NCBI GenBank assembly: GCA_003242895.1
Contig: QKMY01000054.1
Coordinates: forward strand, 1 to 64,000
Source of the DNA: Candidatus Margulisiibacteriota bacterium
GTDB lineage: Bacteria; Margulisbacteria; Riflemargulisbacteria; GWF2-39-127
Direction of reading: 5' to 3'
Length of the DNA stretch: 64,000 nt
A model generated the notes under the pieces. It ran no database searches. It had not been told where the DNA came from and worked only from the letters and a program-made list of their open reading frames with translations. A program made the translations under genes and the position numbers. Numbering within the stretch: position 1 is the stretch's first letter; the number at the start of each line of letters is the position of its first letter. This document shows, one piece after another, positions 52,272-61,811 of this stretch.

Positions 52272-52883
52272 ATGGAATTAAAGCATCTGGTAAAGCTGTT
52301 CGGCATAATAAACAAAGAAAATGGTATATTTTTAGAGGCTGGCGCTAATGATGGTATTTTTGATTCTTATACTTATTATCTTGAGAAAGATAAACATTGG
52401 AAAGGGGTTCTGGTTGAACCCTCAATAAACGCCTTTCATGCCTGCGTTAAAAATCGTCCTCATAGTTATTGTATCAATGCAGCCCTTACAAATGACGAAC
52501 AGGCAGATAGCCTGTCCGGGGATTTTGATGGACACCCGATGTCAAGTATAGAGGGAAAAAGGTTGAACCGGATGTCTAATGTTTCGGTTAAAGCGTTAAC
52601 CTTGAATAAAGTATTTGCAAACCATTTAAAAGATATCCCAGTTGACTTAATGTCTATTGATGTAGAAAATTATGAATTGCCAGTTCTAATGGGACTGGAT
52701 TATAGCCAATACAGACCAAGATTTATATTAGTAGAAATCTATACGCCGACCTTCCTTGATACCGTAAACTTTTTATTAAGGAATGATTACGCATTAATAA
52801 CCAATATTACAGGGTTCAATCCGATAGATAATCCGGCCTGGGACGGTACCCATAATGATTATTTATTTGGAAGTTTAAGATAA
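52272..52883 (+). CDS. FkbM-family methyltransferase
   Basis: The 203-residue protein has the FkbM (Methyltransf_21) fold: the SAM-binding GIFLEAGANDGIFDSYTYYLEK, the acidic post-I residue in VLVEPSINAFHACVKNRP, and VDLMSIDVENYELPVLMGLD. Such enzymes O-methylate sugars in surface glycans. It opens a five-gene glycan cluster. ATG 52272 is chosen; a TTG at 52236 would add 12 residues, and neither start has a clear ribosome binding site. Confidence 0.85.
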   Translation: MELKHLVKLFGIINKENGIFLEAGANDGIFDSYTYYLEKDKHWKGVLVEPSINAFHACVKNRPHSYCINAALTNDEQADSLSGDFDGHPMSSIEGKRLNRMSNVSVKALTLNKVFANHLKDIPVDLMSIDVENYELPVLMGLDYSQYRPRFILVEIYTPTFLDTVNFLLRNDYALITNITGFNPIDNPAWDGTHNDYLFGSLR

Positions 52884-52953
52884 TGGGAAGGTTGTAAACC
52901 AGAATAGTGCCAGGAACCGGCCACCCAGGACCACTTATTCCGAAGGAAAATAC

Positions 52954-55107
52954 ATGAGTATTACTGCTGAAGAGTTCAAACATCTGGAGAACGCGAAGCT
53001 GCATTTGGGATGCGGCAATCATCGCATTGAAGGATATATAAATATTGATATCAGCCAAACTGAGACCACCGACTTATCTATGGACCTTGCCCAGTTGCCG
53101 GTATTGCCGGTATCGATAGGGTGCGCTTTCAGTAATGCTTTTTTTGAGCATCTCTACCGTAGCAAAAGAGTCTGTCATCTCTACCGTATCCGCCAAGCTC
53201 TAAGTAAGAATGGGTTTGTTTGTTATATAGGCATACCATATTTTACAAATGTGGCAAAGTTTTACCTGGACAAATCTGCCGGAACGGCAGGTCCTGTTTT
53301 TGATCTCTACAATGTATTCCGCTATACTCATGGAGATCCTGAAGATAGTATGGTAAGAAATTACCAAGCGCAACTGCATAAGTCGCTGTTTAATGAAGAG
53401 GAATTGAATACGCTCCTTGTACAGGCAGGGTTCACGAGTTGGGCTATATTCGAATATGGTTTTCCCGGAGATTATAGCGAATTGCCAGTTAATATAGGAT
53501 TCTACGCGTGTAACAATAGCGACATCCCTTTAGAGCAGGCAGTCCTCAGATATCTCAAACCTCTGGATGGTATTCTTATCAGACTGAAAACCTTGCACTT
53601 ACTTTCGATCAATAACAATCAACTGCTTTGTAAACCCGCAGCACTTAAGGAGATAGCGAATACGGTGGTTTCCGTATATACGCAAGCAAATAACTTCAAC
53701 CATGATAAGGCGATTAAACTATCCTGGGGAGAATATTATAAATATATATATTTCCACGGCTATCATAATGATCCGGCACTTCCTATCACATTATTAAAAA
53801 TTGAGAGCCTACCTGCAGAATTGTCTACGTTTTTCCAGCGGTTCTTTGGTCTTTGTGATATGTATATGAAACATCCGAACGCCGAGTGGTTTGTCTCGTT
53901 AGATAGCCGGACATTTATTCATCCGTATAATCTTCAAAAAGCTCTGGCAACGCTTGATCCTGATACGGCGATTTATGCCGGAGGACCGGGACTTTTTTTG
54001 AGCCGCGAACTTATGAAACTTTTGTTTGGAAAAAGAGAGGCTTTCCTTATTTTTGCGAAGCAGCTCTTTGATAATAATAAGGATACCCAGACTACGATTG
54101 ACCTGTGTCTTAGTTATTACCTCCGGCACGTTATGAATATTGGATTAACGCAACTAGGCGGCACCTATAATAATCCCCTGAATGCACGAGAGGCCTTTCG
54201 CTCCGCAGAACACACAGATATCGTTGCGGTTTACAATACTGATTGCAAACGAATCCGGCAATTTCATGAGGATGCCCGGCTTGGAAGGGATATATTTGCG
54301 AGCACGTCGTTACCGGCATTACAGGAAGAGCACATTATAACCGGGAACAGGTTCCGGCGATTAGCAGACTGTGTTATCGATCAATGTGCTTCGGACTTAT
54401 TCATTTCGCCGGACAGGAATATATATTTTGTAAAAACTGACTATTATTTAGATCTTTTTATCGAACAGGTTTTACCAAAGATTAATTTCCCTTTTATACT
54501 AATTACTCATAATTCTGACCATCCAGTAAACAATATCACTCTCTTAGAGAATAAATATTTAATCAAGTGGTATGGAATGAACTGTCATATCAAGCATCCG
54601 AAACTACAACCAATACCAATCGGTATTGCGAATGAAGAATGGCCACATGGCAATAAAGAGGCCCTCGTGAAGGTTATGGAGAAAACCACTGTTAAAAAAA
54701 GCATGGTTTACTGCAATTTTAACCTTGCAACTAATATGAAAGACAGGCTCAAAGCACTGAATGAGCTCCAGCATTGCAGTTTTATCGCTTATGATTTTTC
54801 TCAACATAACTACGAAGAGTACCTTACCATATTGGCTTCTTACAGCTTTACCATTTCTCCCCCGGGTAACAGTATAGATTGCCATAGAATCTGGGAATCT
54901 ATTTACGTAGGGACAATCCCTATCATTCTTAAGCATACAGCGATGGAATCATTCTATGATCTGCCTGTTGTTGTGATTGATAACTGGACTGACCTCACCG
55001 AAGACTTCCTGGAAAAAAAATACCAAGAAATTGTAGGAAGAACTTATCCGGCTAAACATGATTTTTTGTGGTATAAAAAAATGATACTTGCTGGCACTGA
55101 TACCTAA
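52954..55107 (+). CDS. Three-domain fusion: methyltransferase, Fringe-like glycosyltransferase, exostosin-like glycosyltransferase
   Basis: The 717-residue protein joins three parts. Residues about 10-175 are a small SAM-binding domain (LHLGCGNHRIEGYINIDIS, then AFFEHLY). Residues about 230-410 resemble a Fringe/GT31 domain: AEWFVSLDSRTFIHPYNL around D317 stands for the D-D-D motif, followed by IYAGGPGLFLSREL. Residues about 455-715 are exostosin/GT47-like: FTISPPGNSIDCHRIWESIYVGTIPII near 630. It would both extend and methylate a glycan. AAGGA precedes the ATG. No membrane helix is seen, so it should act in the cytoplasm. Confidence 0.75.
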   Translation: MSITAEEFKHLENAKLHLGCGNHRIEGYINIDISQTETTDLSMDLAQLPVLPVSIGCAFSNAFFEHLYRSKRVCHLYRIRQALSKNGFVCYIGIPYFTNVAKFYLDKSAGTAGPVFDLYNVFRYTHGDPEDSMVRNYQAQLHKSLFNEEELNTLLVQAGFTSWAIFEYGFPGDYSELPVNIGFYACNNSDIPLEQAVLRYLKPLDGILIRLKTLHLLSINNNQLLCKPAALKEIANTVVSVYTQANNFNHDKAIKLSWGEYYKYIYFHGYHNDPALPITLLKIESLPAELSTFFQRFFGLCDMYMKHPNAEWFVSLDSRTFIHPYNLQKALATLDPDTAIYAGGPGLFLSRELMKLLFGKREAFLIFAKQLFDNNKDTQTTIDLCLSYYLRHVMNIGLTQLGGTYNNPLNAREAFRSAEHTDIVAVYNTDCKRIRQFHEDARLGRDIFASTSLPALQEEHIITGNRFRRLADCVIDQCASDLFISPDRNIYFVKTDYYLDLFIEQVLPKINFPFILITHNSDHPVNNITLLENKYLIKWYGMNCHIKHPKLQPIPIGIANEEWPHGNKEALVKVMEKTTVKKSMVYCNFNLATNMKDRLKALNELQHCSFIAYDFSQHNYEEYLTILASYSFTISPPGNSIDCHRIWESIYVGTIPIILKHTAMESFYDLPVVVIDNWTDLTEDFLEKKYQEIVGRTYPAKHDFLWYKKMILAGTDT

Positions 55108-55137
55108 TGATTAAGCGGTATGAACAATCTGGCAACG

Positions 55138-55791
55138 CTATGTAGCCAGAACCATTTTGCATTTTTCAATAAAATTATTAACTTGTGATGATATTGAAAA
55201 TTGATGATAAACCAAATCGTTTTCGTACGTTGTTCCATTGCCAAACCACCCGGTTTCGCCTAACTGCCACTGGTTTCCATTGCTATGCGTTTTTCTCAGA
55301 ACATCGACACAAATACCTTTATCCTGGCAGATATAGGTTATTTCTTCTGCAACATCACTCCGGTAGTTTTCTGTAAAAGATGGTCTACCCAACTTTTCGT
55401 ACAAGTCTTTCGTAATCAAAAAACAGGCAGGACCGGCGTAAATATGGTTAACCGAAGCGTTACAGTTACACTGCTGCTCTATTCCCAGGATACCTTCCTT
55501 TTGCAAAAATCGGGATAACAAATAGTCAATCGCATCTTTGCGCAAAGGAATACAATCAATATCGAAAAAGATAAAAATATCCGCGTCTATCGCTCTCATA
55601 ATATAATCCATAAAATCCGGGTGCCGCATATCGCCATGGAACTGGTTGAGCGTAAAACCAAATTTATTAAAGACTTGTTTCTGGTAGGCAGGCACCTCTG
55701 TCAATTGTATGTTTTCAAAACTGTAGCTCGAACAAAAACAGGTATAATCCCGGTACTTAAAGGTGGTTATTTCTGAGACATTTGCCGACAT
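55138..55791 (-). CDS. Glycosyltransferase-like protein (GT-A fold, DxD)
   Basis: The 217-residue protein shows a GT-A pattern: FHGDMRHPDFMDYIMRAI before FIFFDIDCIPL, with the D-x-D metal site, then IYAGPACFLITKDLYEKLG and a C-terminal FGNGTTYENDLVYHQF. Family membership is uncertain; it may transfer a sugar to the glycan built by its neighbours. ATG 55791 lies six bases after AAAGGG. It follows the GT25 gene by 12 bases and forms a two-gene minus-strand unit. Confidence 0.7.
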   Translation of the reverse strand: MSANVSEITTFKYRDYTCFCSSYSFENIQLTEVPAYQKQVFNKFGFTLNQFHGDMRHPDFMDYIMRAIDADIFIFFDIDCIPLRKDAIDYLLSRFLQKEGILGIEQQCNCNASVNHIYAGPACFLITKDLYEKLGRPSFTENYRSDVAEEITYICQDKGICVDVLRKTHSNGNQWQLGETGWFGNGTTYENDLVYHQFSISSQVNNFIEKCKMVLAT

Positions 55792-55803
55792 GCGCATCCC
55801 TTT

Positions 55804-56469
55804 CTATTGGATTGCCGATTCATACAGCCCCACTTGCGAGCCTTGGATGACAATAGGCGGCTCCAGCCAGTATACCTTCAGATTATGCAGCTGGAACTGG
55901 TAGCATAACTCGAAATCAATCGGCAAGTTAAACGGTTTTATTGTCGTTAATATTTTAGCTAAGGCTGATTTTTTGAGCAGAAAAGAGTCTGTGCACTTGC
56001 ACGCGGGATGGTCTCTCCAGTAAAAATGAACATCCGGCAAGGGAGCTTTTATTCGCAGATTACATCCATTTCCGATAAAAACAGCATCAGCATCAGCCGG
56101 CAGTCCTTGGAACATATGATCAAAAATTGCTACAAAGTTATCACAGAAAACCACATCGTCCTCAAGAAAAAGTGAATACTCGCTATCCTGAGCCAAGGCA
56201 TGTGAAAAGGCATATAAATGTTTCATAGTCAGAGATATCTCTGATTTTTTTAGTATCCTATACGGCGTGTCACCAAAAAGCTTTGTTTTTTGCCGCCAAA
56301 TCTCCTGATTATCAAAATAATACTCGCTGCCGTCAAGTTGTTCCTGATCGAAACTTGTTACCCAATACGCAGTAAGGCCAATGCCGGTAAGGACATTTTC
56401 AAGCCTTATCCGTCGATCGACTAGTTTTGTATAGTGCATTACGTATATCGGAATGTCTTTTATTAACAA
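55804..56469 (-). CDS. Glycosyltransferase family 25 (LPS-type)
   Basis: The 221-residue protein matches GT25: IPIYVMHYTKLVDRRIRLENVL at the N-terminus, AYWVTSFD, the E-x-K-S segment KKSEISLTMKHLYAF and the catalytic acidic motif SLFLEDDVVF. A short C-terminal cap follows. GT25 enzymes add galactose or glucose to LPS or lipooligosaccharide cores in the cytoplasm, which supports a diderm envelope. The start appears to be TTG 56469 behind GGAAG; an ATG ten codons later is the alternative. Confidence 0.85.
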   Translation of the reverse strand: MLIKDIPIYVMHYTKLVDRRIRLENVLTGIGLTAYWVTSFDQEQLDGSEYYFDNQEIWRQKTKLFGDTPYRILKKSEISLTMKHLYAFSHALAQDSEYSLFLEDDVVFCDNFVAIFDHMFQGLPADADAVFIGNGCNLRIKAPLPDVHFYWRDHPACKCTDSFLLKKSALAKILTTIKPFNLPIDFELCYQFQLHNLKVYWLEPPIVIQGSQVGLYESAIQ

Positions 56470-56577
56470 CGAATGCTTCCGTTTCTATCGCGGTATCTTA
56501 CTATTAAACTATACCCGCTGCAGTTCTGTCCAGGAACACCGTGCGGACAACTACTACAGAAGAAAAACATATCGCCT

Positions 56578-57225
56578 TTAGAGCGAAAACGCTTTTAAGT
56601 CTTCTATGTTCCTGATCAGAATTGTTTTCCCGGATACGTCGACGTACCCCAGTCTATTGAGCTTGGCAAAGGTCCTGGATAAGGTTTCCGGAATCGTACC
56701 CAGTTTGTTGGCCAGATCTTTTTTGGGGAACGACAATTCGATTATGGCTTGGTTGTTCTTCACGGGGATATCGTGCTCCTCAAGATATCCCAAAAGATAG
56801 CGGGCTAAACGAACGGGCAGGTCCTGCATTGAGACATTATCGATGGCTTGATTCAAAAACAGGCATCTCCGTGCTAAGGTTTCAATGAAAAAAAAGGCTA
56901 AGCGATTATCATGCTGCGTTGAAGCGTAGACTTCCTGTTTGTTATAGCTTATTAACTTACTGGGTTTCACCGCCTGGGCTGAAACCGGGTAATTTATTCC
57001 GGCAAAGACCAGAACTTCGGCAAAGATATCTCCGGCGAAAGCCCGCCGGACTTCGATCTCTTGGCCGGAAGAATCAAGCTTGTAGATGCGTACCTCGCCT
57101 TCTATTATATAGAAAAAATTTTCTGCCGGGGTTAGGGCATGAAATACATGCTCACCTTTAGTGAAGGTTTTACTATGGGCAACGGACGCTAGTATATCTA
57201 CCCACTTGGCTGAATCATTTTGCAT
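56578..57225 (-). CDS. Crp/Fnr family transcriptional regulator
   Basis: The 215-residue protein has an N-terminal cyclic-nucleotide-like beta-roll (GEHVFHALTPAENFFYIIEGEVRIYKLD, GDIFAEVLVFAG), a dimer helix and a winged HTH. The recognition helix PETLSRTFAKL carries Glu, Ser and Arg at the positions FNR uses to read TTGAT half-sites, so it should bind TTGAY-N4-RTCAA boxes such as the one at 1932. No N-terminal Cys cluster is present, so the signal may be heme/NO or a ligand rather than O2 through Fe-S. The start (ATG 57225, or TTG 57261) is uncertain. Confidence 0.88.
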   Translation of the reverse strand: MQNDSAKWVDILASVAHSKTFTKGEHVFHALTPAENFFYIIEGEVRIYKLDSSGQEIEVRRAFAGDIFAEVLVFAGINYPVSAQAVKPSKLISYNKQEVYASTQHDNRLAFFFIETLARRCLFLNQAIDNVSMQDLPVRLARYLLGYLEEHDIPVKNNQAIIELSFPKKDLANKLGTIPETLSRTFAKLNRLGYVDVSGKTILIRNIEDLKAFSL

Positions 57226-57284
57226 TTGAAGCGCACACTTTCTTTTCTCTGAGACAGTCAATGCCGGAACACGATACGAACGCG

Positions 57285-57491
57285 TTAAACAACATCGTAT
57301 CCCTGGTCCTCGATTGTTTCTCGAATACGGGCAATTGAGACTATCGCTTCGTCATATTCGACTGAAGCGGTATGGCTCTTCAAGTCGATTTCAACCCCGC
57401 TAACACCACTAAGCCCACCTAAAGCATTCTTAATCGAACTTACGCAATGCTGGCAACTCATGCCCTCAACATTAATGATTTCTTTTTTCAT
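57285..57491 (-). CDS. copZ: Copper chaperone CopZ (HMA domain)
   Basis: The 68-residue protein is a single heavy-metal-associated domain with the Cu(I) motif GMSCQHC (Cys13, Cys16) and the usual end IEDQGYDVV. It delivers Cu(I) to the CopA ATPase encoded 17 bases upstream in the same minus-strand unit csoR-copA-copZ. It acts in the cytoplasm. Confidence 0.95.
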   Translation of the reverse strand: MKKEIINVEGMSCQHCVSSIKNALGGLSGVSGVEIDLKSHTASVEYDEAIVSIARIRETIEDQGYDVV

Positions 57492-57508
57492 CTTCTCTCC
57501 TCCATCTT

Positions 57509-59716
57509 TTATTGTTCGTGGTAGGTATTCGCGAACTTTATCCGTTTAAGGCTTAGCGAATTAGTAACTACCGATACCGAACTGAATGCCATTGCCGCCC
57601 CGGCAATTATAGGATTCAAAAGGCCGGACGCAGCAAAAGGGATACCGATAATATTATAAATAAAAGCCCAGAACAGGTTCTGCCGTATCTTTCCCATGGT
57701 TTTCTTTGATAATCGAATGGCCTCAGGGATTGATCGCAAATCACCCCGGATAAGCGTAATATCAGAGGATTCAATCGCAATATCGGTTCCTGTTCCTATA
57801 GCAATTCCTATATCAGCCATGGTTAATGCCGGGGCATCATTAATCCCATCACCGACCATTGCGACAACTTTCCCCAGCTTCCGAAGTCTTTCAACCTCTC
57901 GAACTTTATCGGCAGGTAATACCTCTGCCAGTACATTCTCGATACCGACCTGCTGAGCAATAGCCTGCGCGGTCCTCTTATTATCTCCGGTGATCATATA
58001 CACTTCCAGCCCCAGGTCTTTCAGTTCAGCTATCGCTTCACGAGAATGCTCTTTGAGCATATCTGCCAGAGCAATTACGCCGGCCAAAACGTTATCAACA
58101 GCAATCAACATGGACGTTTTTCCTGCTTCTTCGAACTGAGCGATTGCGGTCTGGGCTATCGTGGAATCAAGCTTATTGTCTTGCATAAAAGCTCTGGTAC
58201 CAATGAGGACCGTTTTGTCACCGACCCTTGCTTTGATTCCCTTTCCGGGGACAGCTTCAAAAAAAGCCGGATCGTCCACCTGGGGGTAGGCTTGCTTTGC
58301 AGCCTGGTAAATTGCAGCTCCCAGCGGGTGTTCCGAACGTTTCTCCGCACTCCCGGCAAGCTTGAGAATCTCCTTTTCGCTAAGCGAACTGAAAGATTTA
58401 ACGTCCGTAAGTACCGGAGTTCCCTTGGTTATGGTCCCTGTCTTATCGAAGACGACCGTTGTGAGCCGATAGGCTTTCTCCAGGCTCTCGCCGCTTTTAA
58501 TAAGAATGCCTCTCTGAGCGCCGATACCAGTTCCGACCATGATCGCAGTCGGAGTTGCCAGCCCTAAAGCACACGGACAGGAAATCACCATAACTGCAAC
58601 CGCAGCGATCACACCGAAACTGAAGTCCCCGGCAAAAAAATACCAGACTAAAAACGTAGCAAGCGAAATCAGCAAAACTACCGGGACGAAAACAGAGGCA
58701 ACCTTATCTGCCAACCGCTGAACCGGCGCTTTCGAACCTTGCGCCTCTTCTACAATTCTTATTATGCTCGAAAGCAGGGTATCTTTGCCCACCTTGCTTG
58801 CCTGGAACATAAAAGCTCCATAACTGTTAATGGTTGCCCCGATGACACTATCGCCCCGGCGTTTTTCTACCGGCAGGCTCTCCCCGGTTATCATGCTCTC
58901 GTCAATAGCCGAGGTCCCTTCGATAATCTCGCCATCTACCGGCACCTTTTCTCCTGGCCTGACAAGAATGATGTCTCCTATCTGTACCGATTCAATAGGG
59001 ATATCGTCCTCTTTTTGACCGCGCACTACCCTTGCAGTTTTCGGCTGCAATTTGAGGAGCTTTTTGATAGCTTCCGAGGTCCTTCCCCGTGCGAGAGCCT
59101 CCATATACTTCCCAAACAGCACCAGCGTAATAATTATTGCTGAAGCTTCAAAATATAACTCGCGGTGTAAATCCATATGCGCACTTTTAAAAAAGCCGTT
59201 ATAAACACTAAAAAAATAGGCGGCGCTGGTTCCCATCGCAACCAGCACATCCATACCGGGACTCCCGGACCTAAGATTATGATACGCATTTTTATAAAAC
59301 CTAAACCCGATTATAAACTGCACAGGAGTTGCGACCAGGAGTTGAAACCAGGGACTATGAAGAAACCCTACGGGGAGGTTCCCTAGCGCGAGGACCATTG
59401 CAATTACAAGCGGTGCCGACAAGAGAGCCGAAACGATGACCAGATTTCTCAAGCTGCGTATTTCTTTTTCCCGTATTTCTTTCTCGCTATCCGCCCTGGA
59501 AACAGGATCAACAGTCCCATAGCCTAAGGCTCTAATGGTATCGAGAAGCCCGGGCTCTGCTATGAGGGCATCATCATACTCAATATTCGCCTTTTCCGTA
59601 CTTAAATTAACCGCTACGGCTTTGACACCAGCGAGCTTGTAAAGTCTCTTCTCTATGCGGGCAGAACAGGAAGCACACGTCATTCCGGTTATCATAATCG
59701 ATGTTTTTTTATGCAT
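57509..59716 (-). CDS. copA: Cu(I)-exporting P-type ATPase CopA
   Basis: The 735-residue ATPase has one N-terminal metal domain (GMTCASC, C14 and C17), eight membrane helices, the metal-transport motif SCPCALG, the TGE loop ([11 protein letters not shown]), the phosphorylated Asp in [10 protein letters not shown], the HP motif (SEHPLG) and GDGINDAP. These define a P1B-1 copper exporter. It is 12 bases downstream of csoR and cotranscribed with it. A single HMA domain rather than two is common in bacteria. Confidence 0.96.
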   Translation of the reverse strand: MHKKTSIMITGMTCASCSARIEKRLYKLAGVKAVAVNLSTEKANIEYDDALIAEPGLLDTIRALGYGTVDPVSRADSEKEIREKEIRSLRNLVIVSALLSAPLVIAMVLALGNLPVGFLHSPWFQLLVATPVQFIIGFRFYKNAYHNLRSGSPGMDVLVAMGTSAAYFFSVYNGFFKSAHMDLHRELYFEASAIIITLVLFGKYMEALARGRTSEAIKKLLKLQPKTARVVRGQKEDDIPIESVQIGDIILVRPGEKVPVDGEIIEGTSAIDESMITGESLPVEKRRGDSVIGATINSYGAFMFQASKVGKDTLLSSIIRIVEEAQGSKAPVQRLADKVASVFVPVVLLISLATFLVWYFFAGDFSFGVIAAVAVMVISCPCALGLATPTAIMVGTGIGAQRGILIKSGESLEKAYRLTTVVFDKTGTITKGTPVLTDVKSFSSLSEKEILKLAGSAEKRSEHPLGAAIYQAAKQAYPQVDDPAFFEAVPGKGIKARVGDKTVLIGTRAFMQDNKLDSTIAQTAIAQFEEAGKTSMLIAVDNVLAGVIALADMLKEHSREAIAELKDLGLEVYMITGDNKRTAQAIAQQVGIENVLAEVLPADKVREVERLRKLGKVVAMVGDGINDAPALTMADIGIAIGTGTDIAIESSDITLIRGDLRSIPEAIRLSKKTMGKIRQNLFWAFIYNIIGIPFAASGLLNPIIAGAAMAFSSVSVVTNSLSLKRIKFANTYHEQ

Positions 59717-59728
59717 GAATTTCTTTCG

Positions 59729-60034
59729 TTACTTAATCATTTTTCCTATGGTGACCAGAAGCTCATCGATAACACCAGTATCACCATTCGCGAGTTGCTC
59801 AACAACGCAGCCCCTTATATGAGCTTCTAAGAGCAATTTAGTGACGCCGGTTAATGCTGCCTCTACCGAGGCTATCTGATGCAGCACATCATCACAATAG
59901 ACATTTTCCGAAACCATCTTACTAATACCTCGCACCTGGCCTTCGATCCGATTCAGCCTCGTTACAAGATCTTTCTTTAACTTCTCACAGTGAGGAGCAG
60001 TTCCGTTTTTGTTCGAATTCAAATTATTGTCCAT
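59729..60034 (-). CDS. csoR: CsoR-type copper-sensing repressor
   Basis: The 101-residue helical repressor has the Cu(I) ligands in the CsoR spacing: C47, H72 and C76 (C-x24-H-x3-C), in VYCDDVLHQI and EAHIRGCV. The N-terminal extension carries HC at 15-16, typical of many CsoR/FrmR proteins. Cu(I) binding releases it from DNA and derepresses copA and copZ. A G-rich CsoR-type site lies 9-32 bases upstream of its ATG, so it autoregulates. Confidence 0.93.
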   Translation of the reverse strand: MDNNLNSNKNGTAPHCEKLKKDLVTRLNRIEGQVRGISKMVSENVYCDDVLHQIASVEAALTGVTKLLLEAHIRGCVVEQLANGDTGVIDELLVTIGKMIK

Positions 60035-60042
60035 TATTCACC

Positions 60043-60066
60043 TTATACCATACCCCCCTACCCTAT
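60043..60066. promoter_or_regulatory. Candidate CsoR operator
   Basis: On the minus strand the sequence ATAGGGTAGGGGGGTATGG, followed by TATAA, closely resembles the G-rich ATAC/GGGGGTATGGTA operators bound by CsoR upstream of copper operons. It overlaps the csoR-copA-copZ leader just before the csoR ATG. Confidence 0.55.
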
Positions 60067-60291
60067 TATTTTATCAGAAGAAAAACTTTTATTCAATTAT
60101 TTTATTAAATTGGAATCTCGTTCAATGAGATTTCCTAAACATAAGCCGGGCATTAAAAACAGGCTTAATTCAGGCAAATTTTTTCTATTGAAATTAAATG
60201 TAAATCTTGTTATTTTACCTCGCAACAACAGACGGATCACTGAAAAGAACACAAGAACGCTTACCAACTAGCTAAAAAAGGAGTACATGCT

Positions 60292-61704
60292 ATGACGTAC
60301 GATTATGATGCAATTGTGATTGGCGGAGGAACTGCAGGACTGGCATTCGCCGTGTCTGCCGTTTCACTCAAAGCTAAAGTAGCAATAATTGAATCGAACA
60401 AATTTGGCGGTAGCTGCATTAACTCCGGTTGTATCCCCTCAAAGGCGTTTTTACATAGTGCCCATGTCGCACACCAGATTGCTACGGCCCACGAATTAGG
60501 GATCGACGCCAGAATTGAAAAAATTGACCTATCGACAATCATGTCGCGGGTTAACCATATTGTTGATGACGATTATGAGCACACCCTTGAAAAATACAAG
60601 AAACTGGGTGTTAGTATCATTGATGGACGAGGAGAGCTTCTTGATAACCATTCCGTCAAGGTAGGAGACAACACCTATACGGGAGAACATATAATAATTG
60701 CTTCAGGATCACGCCCTGTGATTCCTCCGATTAAAGGACTGACGGATGTGCCATTCTTAACCAACGAGACAATCTTTGATATGAAGCAGTTGCCCAAAAA
60801 TCTGACAATACTCGGAGCCGGATCAATAGGACTGGAGTTCGGGCAGGGATTCGAATTCCTGGGTTCCCAGGTCTCTATAATTGATATGGTCCCTACAATT
60901 TTTCCGAAAGATGATCCGGAAGTCAGCGGATTCATGGAGCGTATTTTCAGCAGCGAAAACATTAACCTTTATCTCTCGTCATCCATTGAAGAAGTAAAAC
61001 AACAAGATGGAAAACTGATTACCACTATTGAAAAGGACGGGAAAAAGATCGACATCATCGGCGATGCGATTTTTGCGTCCCTGGGAAGGATGCCGAATAC
61101 CAAAAACATGGGGCTGGAAACTATAGGCGTCGAACTTGACCCCAAAGGGTATATCAAGACGAATGCCTTCCTTCAAACCAGCATCCCGAATATCTATGCC
61201 TGTGGCGATGTAGTCGGACCCTACAAATTTACCCATATGGCAAATTATCAGGGATTTACGATAGCAAAAAATATTATATTAAAAGAGCCGACCGAAATAG
61301 ATTATTCGGAAGTTACCTGGTCAATCTACACAAAACCGGAAGTCGCCCATGTCGGGTATACTGAGCAAATGGCCAAAGAAGCGAACCTGTTCGGAGACTC
61401 TATTGTGGTTAACTTCGAACGGACCGAACGAGCCGTAATAGACAGCGATACAGGCTTTCTCAAGCTAATTCTCGATAAAGACAACCTGATAATTGGAGCG
61501 ACGCTGATCAGCGAGAAAGCAGGGGATATGATCAATACCGCAGCAGTTGCCATAAAAGAAAGGCTTGATCCGACCTTCTTTATTACACTCATTTATTCGT
61601 TTCCGACGGAAATTTCTATCTATAAATATGCCGGACTTGAATTCTTAAAGAAAGTATATAAAGAAGATCAGCGGAAAAAAATACAGTATAAATTTATTGA
61701 ATGA
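60292..61704 (+). CDS. Flavoprotein disulfide reductase (mercuric reductase/dihydrolipoyl dehydrogenase-like)
   Basis: The 470-residue protein has the FAD motif IVIGGGTAGLAFA, the redox disulfide C42-INSG-C47 in GGSCINSGCIPSK, the NAD(P) motif ILGAGSIGLEFG and YACGDVVGPYKFTH. The C-terminal dimer segment reads LIYSFPTEIS where active dihydrolipoyl dehydrogenases have HAHPTLSE, so the catalytic His-Glu pair is missing. It is therefore probably not a true lipoamide dehydrogenase; RclA- or MerA-like functions are alternatives. AAAGGAG precedes the ATG. It lies next to the copper genes, divergently. Confidence 0.88.
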   Translation: MTYDYDAIVIGGGTAGLAFAVSAVSLKAKVAIIESNKFGGSCINSGCIPSKAFLHSAHVAHQIATAHELGIDARIEKIDLSTIMSRVNHIVDDDYEHTLEKYKKLGVSIIDGRGELLDNHSVKVGDNTYTGEHIIIASGSRPVIPPIKGLTDVPFLTNETIFDMKQLPKNLTILGAGSIGLEFGQGFEFLGSQVSIIDMVPTIFPKDDPEVSGFMERIFSSENINLYLSSSIEEVKQQDGKLITTIEKDGKKIDIIGDAIFASLGRMPNTKNMGLETIGVELDPKGYIKTNAFLQTSIPNIYACGDVVGPYKFTHMANYQGFTIAKNIILKEPTEIDYSEVTWSIYTKPEVAHVGYTEQMAKEANLFGDSIVVNFERTERAVIDSDTGFLKLILDKDNLIIGATLISEKAGDMINTAAVAIKERLDPTFFITLIYSFPTEISIYKYAGLEFLKKVYKEDQRKKIQYKFIE

Positions 61705-61811
61705 TCTTAGGATTAAAAATCCGGAACTCGAACTAAGTAAGGACAGCTTGTGCCAAATGGTTTTTTCTAACTAATTCGAGTTCCGGGTTTGCCCCATATC
61801 CAGTTCACGCG

